Positions 6,681 through 15,600 of a DNA stretch of 64,000 nucleotides are shown here, piece by piece. This DNA is from [Clostridium] asparagiforme DSM 15981. Lineage in GTDB: Bacteria; Bacillota; Clostridia; Lachnospirales; Lachnospiraceae. Both the position numbers and the translations under genes were made by a program. The notes below the pieces were generated by a model that saw only the letters and a list, made by a program, of their open reading frames with translations, was not told where the DNA came from and searched no databases. The stretch lies in assembly GCA_025149125.1 (NCBI GenBank), contig CP102272.1:2418001-2482000 (forward strand). The letters are read 5' to 3'. The first letter of the stretch is position 1; each line of letters starts with the position of its first letter.

Positions 6681-8462
6681 ATGAGGGAATTGGTTTGGGG
6701 GAAGACGCTGCGGTCGCGGCTGATCCGCTATAACTTCTTTATAATCTGCGTCATCGCCATTTTTGTCAGCGTGTGCAGCTATATTACGGCCAGCCGGAAG
6801 ACGCTGGAGGTGGCGAAGAATTCGCTGCAGCATCACGTGGAGAGCATCTCCTACCGGTACCATCTGGCCTATGAGGAGATGATCAATATTGTCCTCAACT
6901 GCACGGAGCGCAAGACTTTTAATCTGGGGGAAATTGGAAGGGGTCTGACGCCGGGGGCCAGGAAGAAGGGGCTGGATTACGCGGAGCTGATCAAGGATTA
7001 CTGTGCGATCACGGAATATGGGGATTATATTGTGAAGCTGTCCGTGTTTGACGACCAGGGCGGCATGGTGCAGACGGGATCTTCCTTTGGCAGCACGGAC
7101 GACGCCCGGGGGATTCTGGAAGGCGGCTGGCTCGACCGGGAGCTGGACAAGACCATGGACAGCTATGAGCTGGATCTAGTGGAGTCGCCCTTTTTCCAGC
7201 ACGAGGGGCAGGTGCTTCCCATCGCCAGAACGCTGACCGGGAGCCGGACGAATCCGGGCGGCTGGGTGGTGCTGTGCCTGTCCACGGACCTGTTTCAGGA
7301 CGTGCTGAGAGATACCACCGGGGGCCAGGAGGCGGTGGTGGTGACGAACAGCGGCAAACGGATCGCCTCCCTCTACGAGCCGGAAGATCACCGGGCGGAA
7401 AATGACCGGGTGATTCGCAAATTGCAGCAGTCCGGACAGGACAAGGGGCTTTTGGAGATGCGGCTGCACGGCAAAAACAGCCTGGTGGCCTTTGAAAAAT
7501 ACGAGCGCAGCGGAATCATGGTCTACGAGACCATCACCCTGGACAGCCTGAAAAACGATCGGATCATGATCATCCAGACCGTGATTATCATGTTCGCGGC
7601 CTGCCTGATTTTCGGGTTTATCCTGTCCGTGCTGATCACCAACCAGATCAAAAAGCCCATCGACCGGCTGGTACGGCACATCGGAGACGTGGCTGCCGGG
7701 GATTTCACCAGGGACCCGGACATCGAGGGGGAGGACGAGATCGGCACCGTGGGCAAGGTGGTCAACGACATGTCGGAGCAGATCGACACCCTGATGGCGG
7801 AGCGCCTGGAGGTGGAGAAGGAGAAGGGGGATTTGGAGCTGAAAATGCTTCAGGCCCAGATCAATCCCCATTTTCTGTATAATACCCTGGATTCCATCCG
7901 CTGGATCGCGGTGATACAGAAGAGCAGCGGGATCGTCAAGATGGTGACGGCGCTGTCCGGGCTGCTGAAAAATATGGCAAAAGGATTCAACGAGAAGGTG
8001 ACGTTCCGGAAAGAGCTGGATTTCCTCAACGATTATGTTACCATTGAAAAGGTGAAGTATGTGGAGCTGTTTGACCTGGTGGTTCAGGTGGACGAGCCGG
8101 AGCTTTACGGGGCGTTGGTGATCAAGCTCACCCTGCAGCCCCTGGTGGAAAATGCGATTTTCAACGGCATTGAACCGGGAGGCAAGCATGGAACCATACT
8201 GATTCACGCATACAGGGACGGGGAGGACTTTGTCATCCGGGTGAGGGACGACGGAGTCGGCATTCCCAGGGAGAAGATGGCCTCTATTCTCAACAATACG
8301 GAGAAAGTGAAGGGCAGCTCCATGAGCGGAATCGGCCTGCCCAATGTGGACCGGCGCATCAAGCTCAATTATGGCGATGAATACGGACTTACCATAGAGA
8401 GCGAGGAAGGCAGCTTTACGGAGATAACCATCCGGATGCCGCTGGAATTTGCAGCCGGTTAA
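6681..8462 (+). CDS. YesM-type sensor histidine kinase
   Basis: Membrane sensor (593 residues) of the YesM/LytS histidine kinase class. Transmembrane helix 1 is at about residues 14-36, followed by a roughly 250-residue extracellular Cache-like sensing domain, transmembrane helix 2 (about 292-316), a HAMP linker, and the His_kinase domain with QINPHFLYNTLDSIRW; the phosphorylated histidine is H397. An HATPase domain follows (N box LVENAIFNGI, G1 box DDGVGI, G2 SGIGLPNV). The adjacent YesN-type regulator and the carbohydrate transport/degradation operon next door suggest it senses an extracellular glycan fragment, possibly through the solute-binding protein at 10308. Sensor function and class are solid; the ligand is inference. 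Confidence 0.9.
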   Translation: MRELVWGKTLRSRLIRYNFFIICVIAIFVSVCSYITASRKTLEVAKNSLQHHVESISYRYHLAYEEMINIVLNCTERKTFNLGEIGRGLTPGARKKGLDYAELIKDYCAITEYGDYIVKLSVFDDQGGMVQTGSSFGSTDDARGILEGGWLDRELDKTMDSYELDLVESPFFQHEGQVLPIARTLTGSRTNPGGWVVLCLSTDLFQDVLRDTTGGQEAVVVTNSGKRIASLYEPEDHRAENDRVIRKLQQSGQDKGLLEMRLHGKNSLVAFEKYERSGIMVYETITLDSLKNDRIMIIQTVIIMFAACLIFGFILSVLITNQIKKPIDRLVRHIGDVAAGDFTRDPDIEGEDEIGTVGKVVNDMSEQIDTLMAERLEVEKEKGDLELKMLQAQINPHFLYNTLDSIRWIAVIQKSSGIVKMVTALSGLLKNMAKGFNEKVTFRKELDFLNDYVTIEKVKYVELFDLVVQVDEPELYGALVIKLTLQPLVENAIFNGIEPGGKHGTILIHAYRDGEDFVIRVRDDGVGIPREKMASILNNTEKVKGSSMSGIGLPNVDRRIKLNYGDEYGLTIESEEGSFTEITIRMPLEFAAG

Positions 8463-8544
8463 GTCCGGCCCACGCGGGTGGAATCGCAAAGCCCGGCTCA
8501 CGCAGGTAGGGAATATAGATGAAACAGATAAGGGGAAAAGACAT

Positions 8545-10164
8545 ATGTATCGTGTGATGATCGTGGATGACGAACCGCTCATTCTGGCGGGAATTGCGTC
8601 CCTGCTGGATTGGAAGGAATACGGATGTGAGATTGCCGGGAAGGCGGCTAACGGTCAGCAGGCATTGAAGCTCATGGAGGAGCAGATGCCGGATATTGTG
8701 ATTACGGACATCAAGATGCCCGGAATGGACGGCATAGGATTTATGAAGGCCGTGAAGGAGCGTGGCTGGGACGATGTGAGCTTCATCCTGCTGACCAATC
8801 TGGAGGAGTTCAGCCTGGCCCGGCAGGCCCTGTCACTGGGCGCGGTGGAGTATCTGGTGAAGATGGAGCTGACGGAGGAAAAGCTGGCGGACAGCTTACG
8901 GCTTGCTATGGAGCGGCAGGAGTTAAAGCGCAAGGCGGATGCGGCCGGAACGGCCGGAACCGTTTCAAGGGAGGAGGCGCTGAAGGGATATATTGAGCGG
9001 CTGCTGGCCGGCGACGGCGGAAGCGGGGAAGATGGAACCGGCGGCCGGGACGGGGAGTTCGATTCCTTTCTGCGGGAACCGGTGCTGGCCATCGTCAGCT
9101 TTAATTACGGATACGAGGGATTTTCCGCTGATTTTACAAAAGAGGATCAAAAGAAGGTCATTTCCTTTGCGGAAAATATTATCGGACAGATGGTGAAGGG
9201 GTATTTTGACCACAGCTGTCTGGTGCGCCGGGAGCTGAACAGCCTGGTGCTGGTGGTGTCCACGGAGGGGATTGAAGATTACCGGGAGCAGATCCGCAGC
9301 CTGGGGGAGAAGATCCTGTCCGTGGTGAAGGACTATTTCGAGGTGTCCGTTTCCGTGGCCGTCAGCAGCAAGAAGGAGAGTATGGGCGAGTTCGGGGCCC
9401 TGCTGTACGAGGCCATGAGCGCCACCAACCACTACTTTTACCACTCCCTGGACCCGGTGGTGTTTTATTCCGGGGAATGCGAGACCAGCGCCAGGCACAC
9501 GGGGAGCTTCCACATCGGATTCCTGAAAAAGGATCTGTCCCAGGCCGTGGCCTTAAACGACAGCGCGCGGTTGGAGGAGATACTGGACCAGGTGGCCTCC
9601 CTGTTAAGGGAGAACAACCCCTCCAGGCAGCAGGCGGTCAACGCCTGCGCCAACCTGTATTTCTTCCTGTCCTCCTTCTTTGAGGACGGGGAGGAGCCGG
9701 ACTTTCCGTACGAGGTCAATATCATGGAAAAGCTGGGGCGGCTGGGGACCCTGGGCCAGATCATCCAGTGGATTAACTGGTTCAAGGAGGCGGTTTCCGC
9801 CATTCTGGAGCGCCGCAGGGACACCAGGGTGGACAAGATCGCGGAGATGGTCCGGGAGTACGTGATGGAGCACTACAAGGAGCGCATCACCCTGGGGCAG
9901 GCGGCGGAGGCGCTGAACATCAGCCAGGGGTATTTGAGCACCGCCTTTAAAAAGCAGTCGGGGGAATCCTTTACCAGCTATGTGTCCGCAATCAAGATCG
10001 AGAAGGCCAAGGAGCTGATCGCCGGGCATCAGTACATGATGTACGAGATATCGGATTTGCTGGGCTTTGACACGCCCTTTTATTTCAGCAAGGTGTTCAA
10101 AAAGGTCACCGGCATGTCGCCCAAGGAGTATGAGGCCCAATGCCTGAAACAGAAAAAAGTATAA
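8545..10164 (+). CDS. YesN-type response regulator with AraC DNA-binding domain
   Basis: Cytoplasmic response regulator (539 residues) that pairs with the upstream YesM kinase. The N-terminal receiver has the acidic pocket (VDDEP) and the phospho-acceptor D55 in ITDIKMPGMDG. A middle region of about 270 residues is of the poorly conserved kind typical of YesN. The C-terminal AraC/XylS domain (last 100 residues) has two helix-turn-helix units, including ISQGYLSTAFKK and DTPFYFSKVFKK. The ATG at 8545 (MYRVMIVDDEP) is chosen because receiver domains begin here; the open frame extends 32 codons further upstream without domain support. Likely activates the solute-binding-protein operon starting at 10308. 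Confidence 0.92.
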   Translation: MYRVMIVDDEPLILAGIASLLDWKEYGCEIAGKAANGQQALKLMEEQMPDIVITDIKMPGMDGIGFMKAVKERGWDDVSFILLTNLEEFSLARQALSLGAVEYLVKMELTEEKLADSLRLAMERQELKRKADAAGTAGTVSREEALKGYIERLLAGDGGSGEDGTGGRDGEFDSFLREPVLAIVSFNYGYEGFSADFTKEDQKKVISFAENIIGQMVKGYFDHSCLVRRELNSLVLVVSTEGIEDYREQIRSLGEKILSVVKDYFEVSVSVAVSSKKESMGEFGALLYEAMSATNHYFYHSLDPVVFYSGECETSARHTGSFHIGFLKKDLSQAVALNDSARLEEILDQVASLLRENNPSRQQAVNACANLYFFLSSFFEDGEEPDFPYEVNIMEKLGRLGTLGQIIQWINWFKEAVSAILERRRDTRVDKIAEMVREYVMEHYKERITLGQAAEALNISQGYLSTAFKKQSGESFTSYVSAIKIEKAKELIAGHQYMMYEISDLLGFDTPFYFSKVFKKVTGMSPKEYEAQCLKQKKV

Positions 10165-10254
10165 AAATATGAAAATTTTATATAAAAAAATAAAATCCAC
10201 CTGAAAATATTGCAAAAACCATGAAACGGGTCGATTCGGTTTTAATGCCGGTTC

Positions 10255-10263
10255 TGGTATAGT
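10255..10263 (+). promoter_or_regulatory. Extended -10 promoter of the glycan uptake operon
   Basis: TGGTATAGT is an extended -10 element about 45 bp before the binding-protein start. No good -35 box is present, which suits a promoter that needs an activator such as the YesN-type regulator encoded just upstream. Confidence 0.5.
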
Positions 10264-10307
10264 TATATCAGAATTTGAAACTGCAAATTTTAAAGGAGGG
10301 TTTTATT

Positions 10308-11672
10308 ATGAGATTAAAGAAAACAGTGGCATTGGCGCTGGTAACGGCTATGGCGGCGACCATGACGGCAGGCTGCGGCGGCGGTTCATCCGACAAGGGA
10401 TCTGCGGCTCCCGAGACCACAGCGGCGGGCAGCGAGGCTGCGGGAAGCGAAGCAGCGGAGAGCAAGGAGACCACGGCGGCCGCTTCCGGAGAGAAGCAGA
10501 AGCTGACCGTGTCCGTTTGGGACAACGACGCGACGCCCCAGTTCTCTTCCGTGACAAAGGCATTTATGGAGAAATATCCGGATGTTGAGGTTGAGTTCAT
10601 CGACGCTCCGTCCGACGAGTACAACAACAAGGTGACGGTTATGCTGGCCGGTGGAGATTCCGATCCGGATGTCATTTTTGTAAAGGACACTGAGAACCAG
10701 GTGACCATGAAGGACAAGAACCAGATCCTGAACCTGGATGAGTATATCGCCAAGGACGGCATCGACCTGACCATGTACAACGGCGTTGCGGATCAGTTAA
10801 AGATGGACGGCAGCAGCTACACCCTTCCCTTCCGCAAAGACTGGTATATGCTGTACTACAACAAGGATCTGTTCGACAAGGCCGGCGTTGAGTATCCCTC
10901 CGCTGACATGACCTGGGATGAGTACGAGGCGCTGGCTAAGAAGATGACCAGTGGCGAGGGCAGCGAGAAGGTATACGGAAGCCACAACCACACCTGGCAG
11001 GCGCTGGTAGCCAACTGGGCCGTTCAGGATGGCAAGAACACCCTGATGAGCGAGGACTACAGCTTCTTAAAGCCTTACTATGAGCAGGCGCTGCGGATGC
11101 AGGACGAGGGCGTTGTACAGAGCTACGCCAACTTAAAGACCGGCAGCATCCACTACATCAGCGTGTTTGAGCAGCAGCAGTGCGCAATGCTTCCCATGGG
11201 TTCCTGGTTCATCGGAACGCTGATTCAGGACAAGGAAGCCGGAAAGTATGACTTCAACTGGGGCGTAACCACCATTCCTCATCCGGCGGACACTCAGGCG
11301 GGAGCCACCGTTGGTTCCACTACGCCCGTAGCCATCAACGCCAAGACCGATGTTCCTGATCTGGCCTGGGAGTATGTGAAGTTCGTAACCGGTGAAGAGG
11401 GCGCCATGGTACTGGCCGACAACGGAATCTTCCCGGCAGCAGAATCTGATGAAATCAGCAGCAAGCTTGCGGCAATCCCCGGATTCCCCGAGGACGGCCA
11501 GGCTGCCCTTAAGACCACCAGCTGGGTTCTGGACCGTCCGCTGGATGCCAAGATGGCGGCTGTGAGAAAGGTGCTGGAGGAAGAGCATGACCTGATCATG
11601 ATCGGCGAGGAGGATGTGGATACCGGTATCGCCAACATGAACCAGAGAGCTCAGGAAGCCAGAGAAGATTAA
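10308..11672 (+). CDS. Carbohydrate ABC transporter substrate-binding lipoprotein
   Basis: Extracellular solute-binding lipoprotein of family 1 (454 residues). The signal peptide ends in the lipobox TAGC (lipid-modified Cys about residue 23), followed by a Gly/Ser/Ala/Glu-rich linker and then the periplasmic-binding fold beginning KLTVSVWDNDATPQF. It delivers an oligosaccharide to the permeases at 11783 and 12689. The start at 10308 follows AAAGGAGGG with ideal spacing. It is separated from the permease genes by an intercistronic terminator (11708-11751), a usual arrangement that keeps binding protein in excess. The lyase and GH88 genes downstream suggest a uronic-acid-containing oligosaccharide. 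No ATPase is encoded in the operon; a shared MsmK-type ATPase is likely used. Confidence 0.92.
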   Translation: MRLKKTVALALVTAMAATMTAGCGGGSSDKGSAAPETTAAGSEAAGSEAAESKETTAAASGEKQKLTVSVWDNDATPQFSSVTKAFMEKYPDVEVEFIDAPSDEYNNKVTVMLAGGDSDPDVIFVKDTENQVTMKDKNQILNLDEYIAKDGIDLTMYNGVADQLKMDGSSYTLPFRKDWYMLYYNKDLFDKAGVEYPSADMTWDEYEALAKKMTSGEGSEKVYGSHNHTWQALVANWAVQDGKNTLMSEDYSFLKPYYEQALRMQDEGVVQSYANLKTGSIHYISVFEQQQCAMLPMGSWFIGTLIQDKEAGKYDFNWGVTTIPHPADTQAGATVGSTTPVAINAKTDVPDLAWEYVKFVTGEEGAMVLADNGIFPAAESDEISSKLAAIPGFPEDGQAALKTTSWVLDRPLDAKMAAVRKVLEEEHDLIMIGEEDVDTGIANMNQRAQEARED

Positions 11673-11707
11673 TTCATTAAACCATAAGCGATTAAGATAA
11701 CAAGCAA

Positions 11708-11751
11708 AGAGCGTCTGATTAACGTGTCAACGAGGGTTGGACGCTCTTTTT
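11708..11751 (+). terminator. Intercistronic attenuating terminator
   Basis: AGAGCGTC (11708-11715) pairs with GACGCTCT (11740-11747), followed by TTTT. It lies between the binding-protein gene and the first permease gene and probably lets only part of the transcription through. Confidence 0.75.
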
Positions 11752-11782
11752 GCGCCTTAAAATAAGGAAAATGGTGATCAGA

Positions 11783-12676
11783 ATGACGGGAAAACAGAAA
11801 AAAGCATTGAAGAGGAATATCATTGGTTACTCTTTCATCCTTCCCAATTTTATCGGATACTTTATATTTATTTTCGTCCCGGTTATATTGACCTTCGTCC
11901 TGTGCGTGATGAAGTGGGACGGTTCCAGCGCGCCCCTGGAGTTTGTGGGGCTTCAGAACTTTGCCAAATTGTTCCGCGACAGCGGATTTCGCATATCGGT
12001 GAAGAATACGCTGTACTACGCGGTGTTCACCGTTCCCTTAACCATGGTGGCGTCCCTGCTGATCGCAGTGCTGCTCAACTCCAAGATCAAGGGCATCGTG
12101 GTGTACCGCACCGCATTTTTCTTCCCTTACGTTGCCTCCCTGGTGGCGGTGGGCGCTGTGTGGAACATGCTGTTCCAGCCAGAATTCGGCCCCATCAATG
12201 AGTTCCTCAAATTCATCGGCGTCGCCAATCCGCCCAAGTGGTGCGCTTCCACGGACTGGGCCATGACGGTGATCATCATCGTCAGCGTGTGGAAATACAT
12301 GGGGTATTACATGGTGGTGTATCTGGCGGCCCTCCAGGGCATTTCCCAGGATCTGTACGAGGCGGCCAGCATCGACGGAGCCACCGGCTTTAAAAAGTTC
12401 CGCTACATCACCATTCCCATGCTGACGCCCACCACCTTTTTCGTCATCATCATGATGACCATCCAGTGCTTTAAGGTATTCGACCTGATTTACGTCATGA
12501 CCGGAGGCGGTCCCGGCCGGTCTACCAATGTGCTGGTAAACCATATCTACAACGCGGCCTTTGTGGACTTCAAGTTCGGCTACGCCAGCGCCAGCGCCCT
12601 TGTGCTCTTTGCCATCGTGCTCGTGGTGACGGTGATTCAGTTCAGAGGCGAGAAGAAGTTCACGGACTATGTATAG
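11783..12676 (+). CDS. Carbohydrate ABC transporter permease (MalF/UgpA type)
   Basis: Membrane subunit (297 residues from this start) with six predicted helices and the conserved cytoplasmic EAA loop YEAASIDGATGFKKFRYIT that contacts the ATPase. Start choice: an ATG at 11783 has GGTGAT 5 nt upstream; an ATG at 11771 and a TTG at 11750 are also in frame, but the TTG lies in the terminator. The MalG-type partner follows after 12 bp. Forms the import channel with the 12689 gene product. Confidence 0.9.
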   Translation: MTGKQKKALKRNIIGYSFILPNFIGYFIFIFVPVILTFVLCVMKWDGSSAPLEFVGLQNFAKLFRDSGFRISVKNTLYYAVFTVPLTMVASLLIAVLLNSKIKGIVVYRTAFFFPYVASLVAVGAVWNMLFQPEFGPINEFLKFIGVANPPKWCASTDWAMTVIIIVSVWKYMGYYMVVYLAALQGISQDLYEAASIDGATGFKKFRYITIPMLTPTTFFVIIMMTIQCFKVFDLIYVMTGGGPGRSTNVLVNHIYNAAFVDFKFGYASASALVLFAIVLVVTVIQFRGEKKFTDYV

Positions 12677-12688
12677 GAGGGGCATGAG

Positions 12689-13516
12689 ATGGAAACGAGA
12701 ACGGTAAAAAGTAAAATATTCATCTATACGCTGCTGACCGTGCTGGCGGTGCTGGTGGTCATCCCCTTTGGGTGGATGCTCCTGGCCTCCGTAAAGACCA
12801 GCAACGAGGTGTTCAGCATCCCCATGAAGCTGTTCCCCAAGGAGTTCCAGTGGGTGAACTACCGGACAATCTGGGATAAGATTCCGCTGTTGACCTTCTT
12901 TAAAAATACCTTCAAGATCGCAGTGTGCACCACCGCGCTCCAGGTGCTGACCAGCTGCTTTGCGGCTTACGGCTTTTCCAAGGTGGAGTTTAAGGGAAGG
13001 GATTTCCTGTTCCTGGTGTCGGTCACCACCTTCGCGGTGCCCTGGCAGGCCTACATGGTGCCCCAGTTCGCACTGATCTCCAGAATGGGACTCACGGATT
13101 CCCATCTGGGACTGATCCTGATGCAGGCGTTTTCCGGCTTTGGCGTGTTCCTGATCCGGCAGTTTATGATCGGCATCCCCAACGAGCTTTTGGAGGCGGC
13201 CAGGATCGACGGGCTGACCGAGTATGGGATTTTCGGCAAGATTGCGCTGCCTTTGGTAAAACCGGGCATCGCCACGCTGGTTATTTTTACATTTGTAAAT
13301 ATCTGGAATGACTTTATGGGTCCGTTGATCTACTTAAACAGCACCAAATTAAAGACCATCCAGCTGGGCATCCGCATGTTCATCTCCCAGTACGGGGCGG
13401 ACTACGCCCTGATCACGGCGGCGTCTGTCTGTTCCCTGATTCCGGTGCTGATCATATTCATGATATGCCAGAAATGGTTTGTGGAAGGAATTACGGCCGG
13501 AGGCGTGAAAGGCTGA
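12689..13516 (+). CDS. Carbohydrate ABC transporter permease (MalG/UgpE type)
   Basis: Second membrane subunit (275 residues) of the sugar importer, with six predicted helices and the EAA loop LEAARIDGLTEYGIFGKI. AGGAGGGGC precedes the ATG. Together with the MalF-type subunit and the lipoprotein it makes an importer typical of family CUT1, which takes up oligosaccharides. The lyase gene follows with a 17-bp gap. Confidence 0.92.
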   Translation: METRTVKSKIFIYTLLTVLAVLVVIPFGWMLLASVKTSNEVFSIPMKLFPKEFQWVNYRTIWDKIPLLTFFKNTFKIAVCTTALQVLTSCFAAYGFSKVEFKGRDFLFLVSVTTFAVPWQAYMVPQFALISRMGLTDSHLGLILMQAFSGFGVFLIRQFMIGIPNELLEAARIDGLTEYGIFGKIALPLVKPGIATLVIFTFVNIWNDFMGPLIYLNSTKLKTIQLGIRMFISQYGADYALITAASVCSLIPVLIIFMICQKWFVEGITAGGVKG

Positions 13517-13533
13517 CAAAGAGGAGGGCACAG

Positions 13534-15573
13534 ATGGAGATGCAGAAAATCGATATGAAGTGGTGCGCCCGGTATTGCAGGGAATTCTGGCCGGAGGAGT
13601 GCGCCCACATCCTGCGGATTGCAGACGATGCGGTAGAACAGCGCTTTCTGTTCGACCTGCCCTGGGATATGGAACAGACCGCGGAGGCCGTGGAGTTTGC
13701 GGGGGACATTGACTGGCAGTATATGCCCAAGGGCGATCCGGAATTTATCTACCAGTTCAACCGCCACCGGTACTGGATCTGTCTGGGCCAGGCTTACGCT
13801 CTGACCGGAGATGAGAAGTACGCCGCGTGTTTTGTGGGACAGCTGACATCCTGGCTGGAGGAAAATCCCATAAATCCGGGGACGGTCAAAACCACCTGGC
13901 GGACCATCGAGGCCGGAATCCGGGGAGAAAACTGGGTGAAGGCCATGGAATACTTCCGGGACTGTCCGGTGGTGACGGAGGAGGTGCGGGAGCGGTTTCT
14001 GCACGGACTGCACCTGCACGGGCAGTTTCTCCTGGACTGCAGGGTGCCCTTCAGCGATAAGAGCAACTGGGGCGTGCTGGAGAACCACGGCCTGTTCGAC
14101 ATCGGCGCGTATCTCATGGAGCACGGCAAAGACGGCCGGGGCGGCAGCTTAAGCGCCGGAACGGGCCTGGCGGAGGCCGGGGAAACGTACGTGGCGGAGG
14201 CCCTGGTGCGCCTGGAACGGGAGCTTGCCATCCAGGTTATGGACGACGGGGTTCACTGGGAGCAGTCTCCCATGTACCACAACGAGGTGCTGCGCTGCGT
14301 GCTGGAGGTGCTGCGGATGGCAAAACGCCGGGGAATCAGCCTGCCGCCCGCCCTCACCGGACAGGCCCGGGCTATGGCCTTAGCGGACCTGGCCTGGATG
14401 AAGCCGGACAGGACCCAGCCCTGCGGCGGGGACAGCGACCGGACGGACCTGCGGGACGTGTTCACCCTGGCGGCCTGGCTGTTAAAGGACGAGGAGCTGC
14501 GTTTTGCGGGATATGAGCGCCTGGATTTCGACAGCGTCTGGGACCTGGGGGAGGAGGCCGCCCTGGAGTATCGGAGTATGAAGTCCAAAGCGCCGGAACG
14601 GCTCTTTTACCCCATGGAGCAGAGCGGAAACTGGTGTCTGCGGTCCGGCTGGGGCTGGGATGGGGACTATCTGCATTTTAAATGCGGTTCCCTGGGAGGC
14701 GGACACGGCCACTTTGACAAGCTCCACATGGATCTCTGCGTGGCCGGGGAGGACGTGCTCATCGATTCCGGCCGTTACACCTACGTGGACGGAAGCCTGC
14801 GCAGGCAGCTCAAATCCTCCTGCGCCCACAATGTGCCGGTGGTGGACTGGCAGGAATACACCCAGTGCGCGGGTTCCTGGGAGGTGAAGGGGCGGACGGC
14901 GCCCGCTGCCCGGGACTGGTGCAAAAAGGGGCCGTATACATTGTTACAGGGCTCCCATCTGGGGTATCTGCCAGCCGGAGTTCTGGTAAACCGCAGGATC
15001 CTCTCCATCGGCTCCCGGATCCATGTGATTGCGGATGAGTTCTACGGGGCCGGAACCCATGTGTGCGGCCAGATGTTCCATCTGAACCCGGCCGGAAGGG
15101 TGGAACTGGGGGAGGACGGCTTCCTCTACCGCGGAGCCAGGGCGGAAACCGCGTTTTACCGGTTAAAACCGTCCGAGGGCGGAGAAGCGGAGGGAATGGA
15201 GCTGGAGGAGACGCCGGTTTCATTTCACTACAACCAGCTGGAATACGCGCCCTGCGTCAGCCTGTGGAGGGAAGCGCCTCTGTTTGTCTCCATGATCACG
15301 GTGGCCGCCGGATACGAGGCGGGCGATCCCAATCCCTACACGGTGGAGCGGGTGCCGGTCACAGCCCCTGTCACGGGCAGACAGCTCGGGGACGGGGAAG
15401 CGGAGGGACTGCGGATCCGGGACGGCAGGCATTCCTGGCTGGTTATCCTGAACCATCTGGAAACGGGTGCGGACGGCGAGTACATCGGCGCGGACGGCCA
15501 TTACGGCCTGGGGCGCGTGATGGTTATGGACGAGACAGAGCCGGGAAGCCGGTTGACCGTTCTCCAGTGGTAA
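13534..15573 (+). CDS. Heparinase II/III family polysaccharide lyase
   Basis: Predicted uronic-acid polysaccharide lyase (679 residues) that cleaves by beta-elimination and leaves a 4,5-unsaturated uronosyl end. The N-terminal half is an alpha-helical toroid (Trp/Tyr-rich, up to about residue 340), with NWGVLENHG carrying the Asn/His pair typical of the family. The C-terminal half is the heparinase II/III beta-sandwich, with GGGHGHFDKLHMDL and the conserved D-S-G-R-Y after it. There is no signal peptide, so it acts on imported fragments in the cytosol. The start at 13534 follows GAGGAGGG. Partner of the GH88 enzyme encoded 27 bp downstream. The substrate could be heparin/heparan, hyaluronan, chondroitin or alginate fragments; the sequence alone does not decide. 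Confidence 0.85.
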   Translation: MEMQKIDMKWCARYCREFWPEECAHILRIADDAVEQRFLFDLPWDMEQTAEAVEFAGDIDWQYMPKGDPEFIYQFNRHRYWICLGQAYALTGDEKYAACFVGQLTSWLEENPINPGTVKTTWRTIEAGIRGENWVKAMEYFRDCPVVTEEVRERFLHGLHLHGQFLLDCRVPFSDKSNWGVLENHGLFDIGAYLMEHGKDGRGGSLSAGTGLAEAGETYVAEALVRLERELAIQVMDDGVHWEQSPMYHNEVLRCVLEVLRMAKRRGISLPPALTGQARAMALADLAWMKPDRTQPCGGDSDRTDLRDVFTLAAWLLKDEELRFAGYERLDFDSVWDLGEEAALEYRSMKSKAPERLFYPMEQSGNWCLRSGWGWDGDYLHFKCGSLGGGHGHFDKLHMDLCVAGEDVLIDSGRYTYVDGSLRRQLKSSCAHNVPVVDWQEYTQCAGSWEVKGRTAPAARDWCKKGPYTLLQGSHLGYLPAGVLVNRRILSIGSRIHVIADEFYGAGTHVCGQMFHLNPAGRVELGEDGFLYRGARAETAFYRLKPSEGGEAEGMELEETPVSFHYNQLEYAPCVSLWREAPLFVSMITVAAGYEAGDPNPYTVERVPVTAPVTGRQLGDGEAEGLRIRDGRHSWLVILNHLETGADGEYIGADGHYGLGRVMVMDETEPGSRLTVLQW

Positions 15574-15600
15574 CATGCGCATATAGTAAAGGAGCGGACA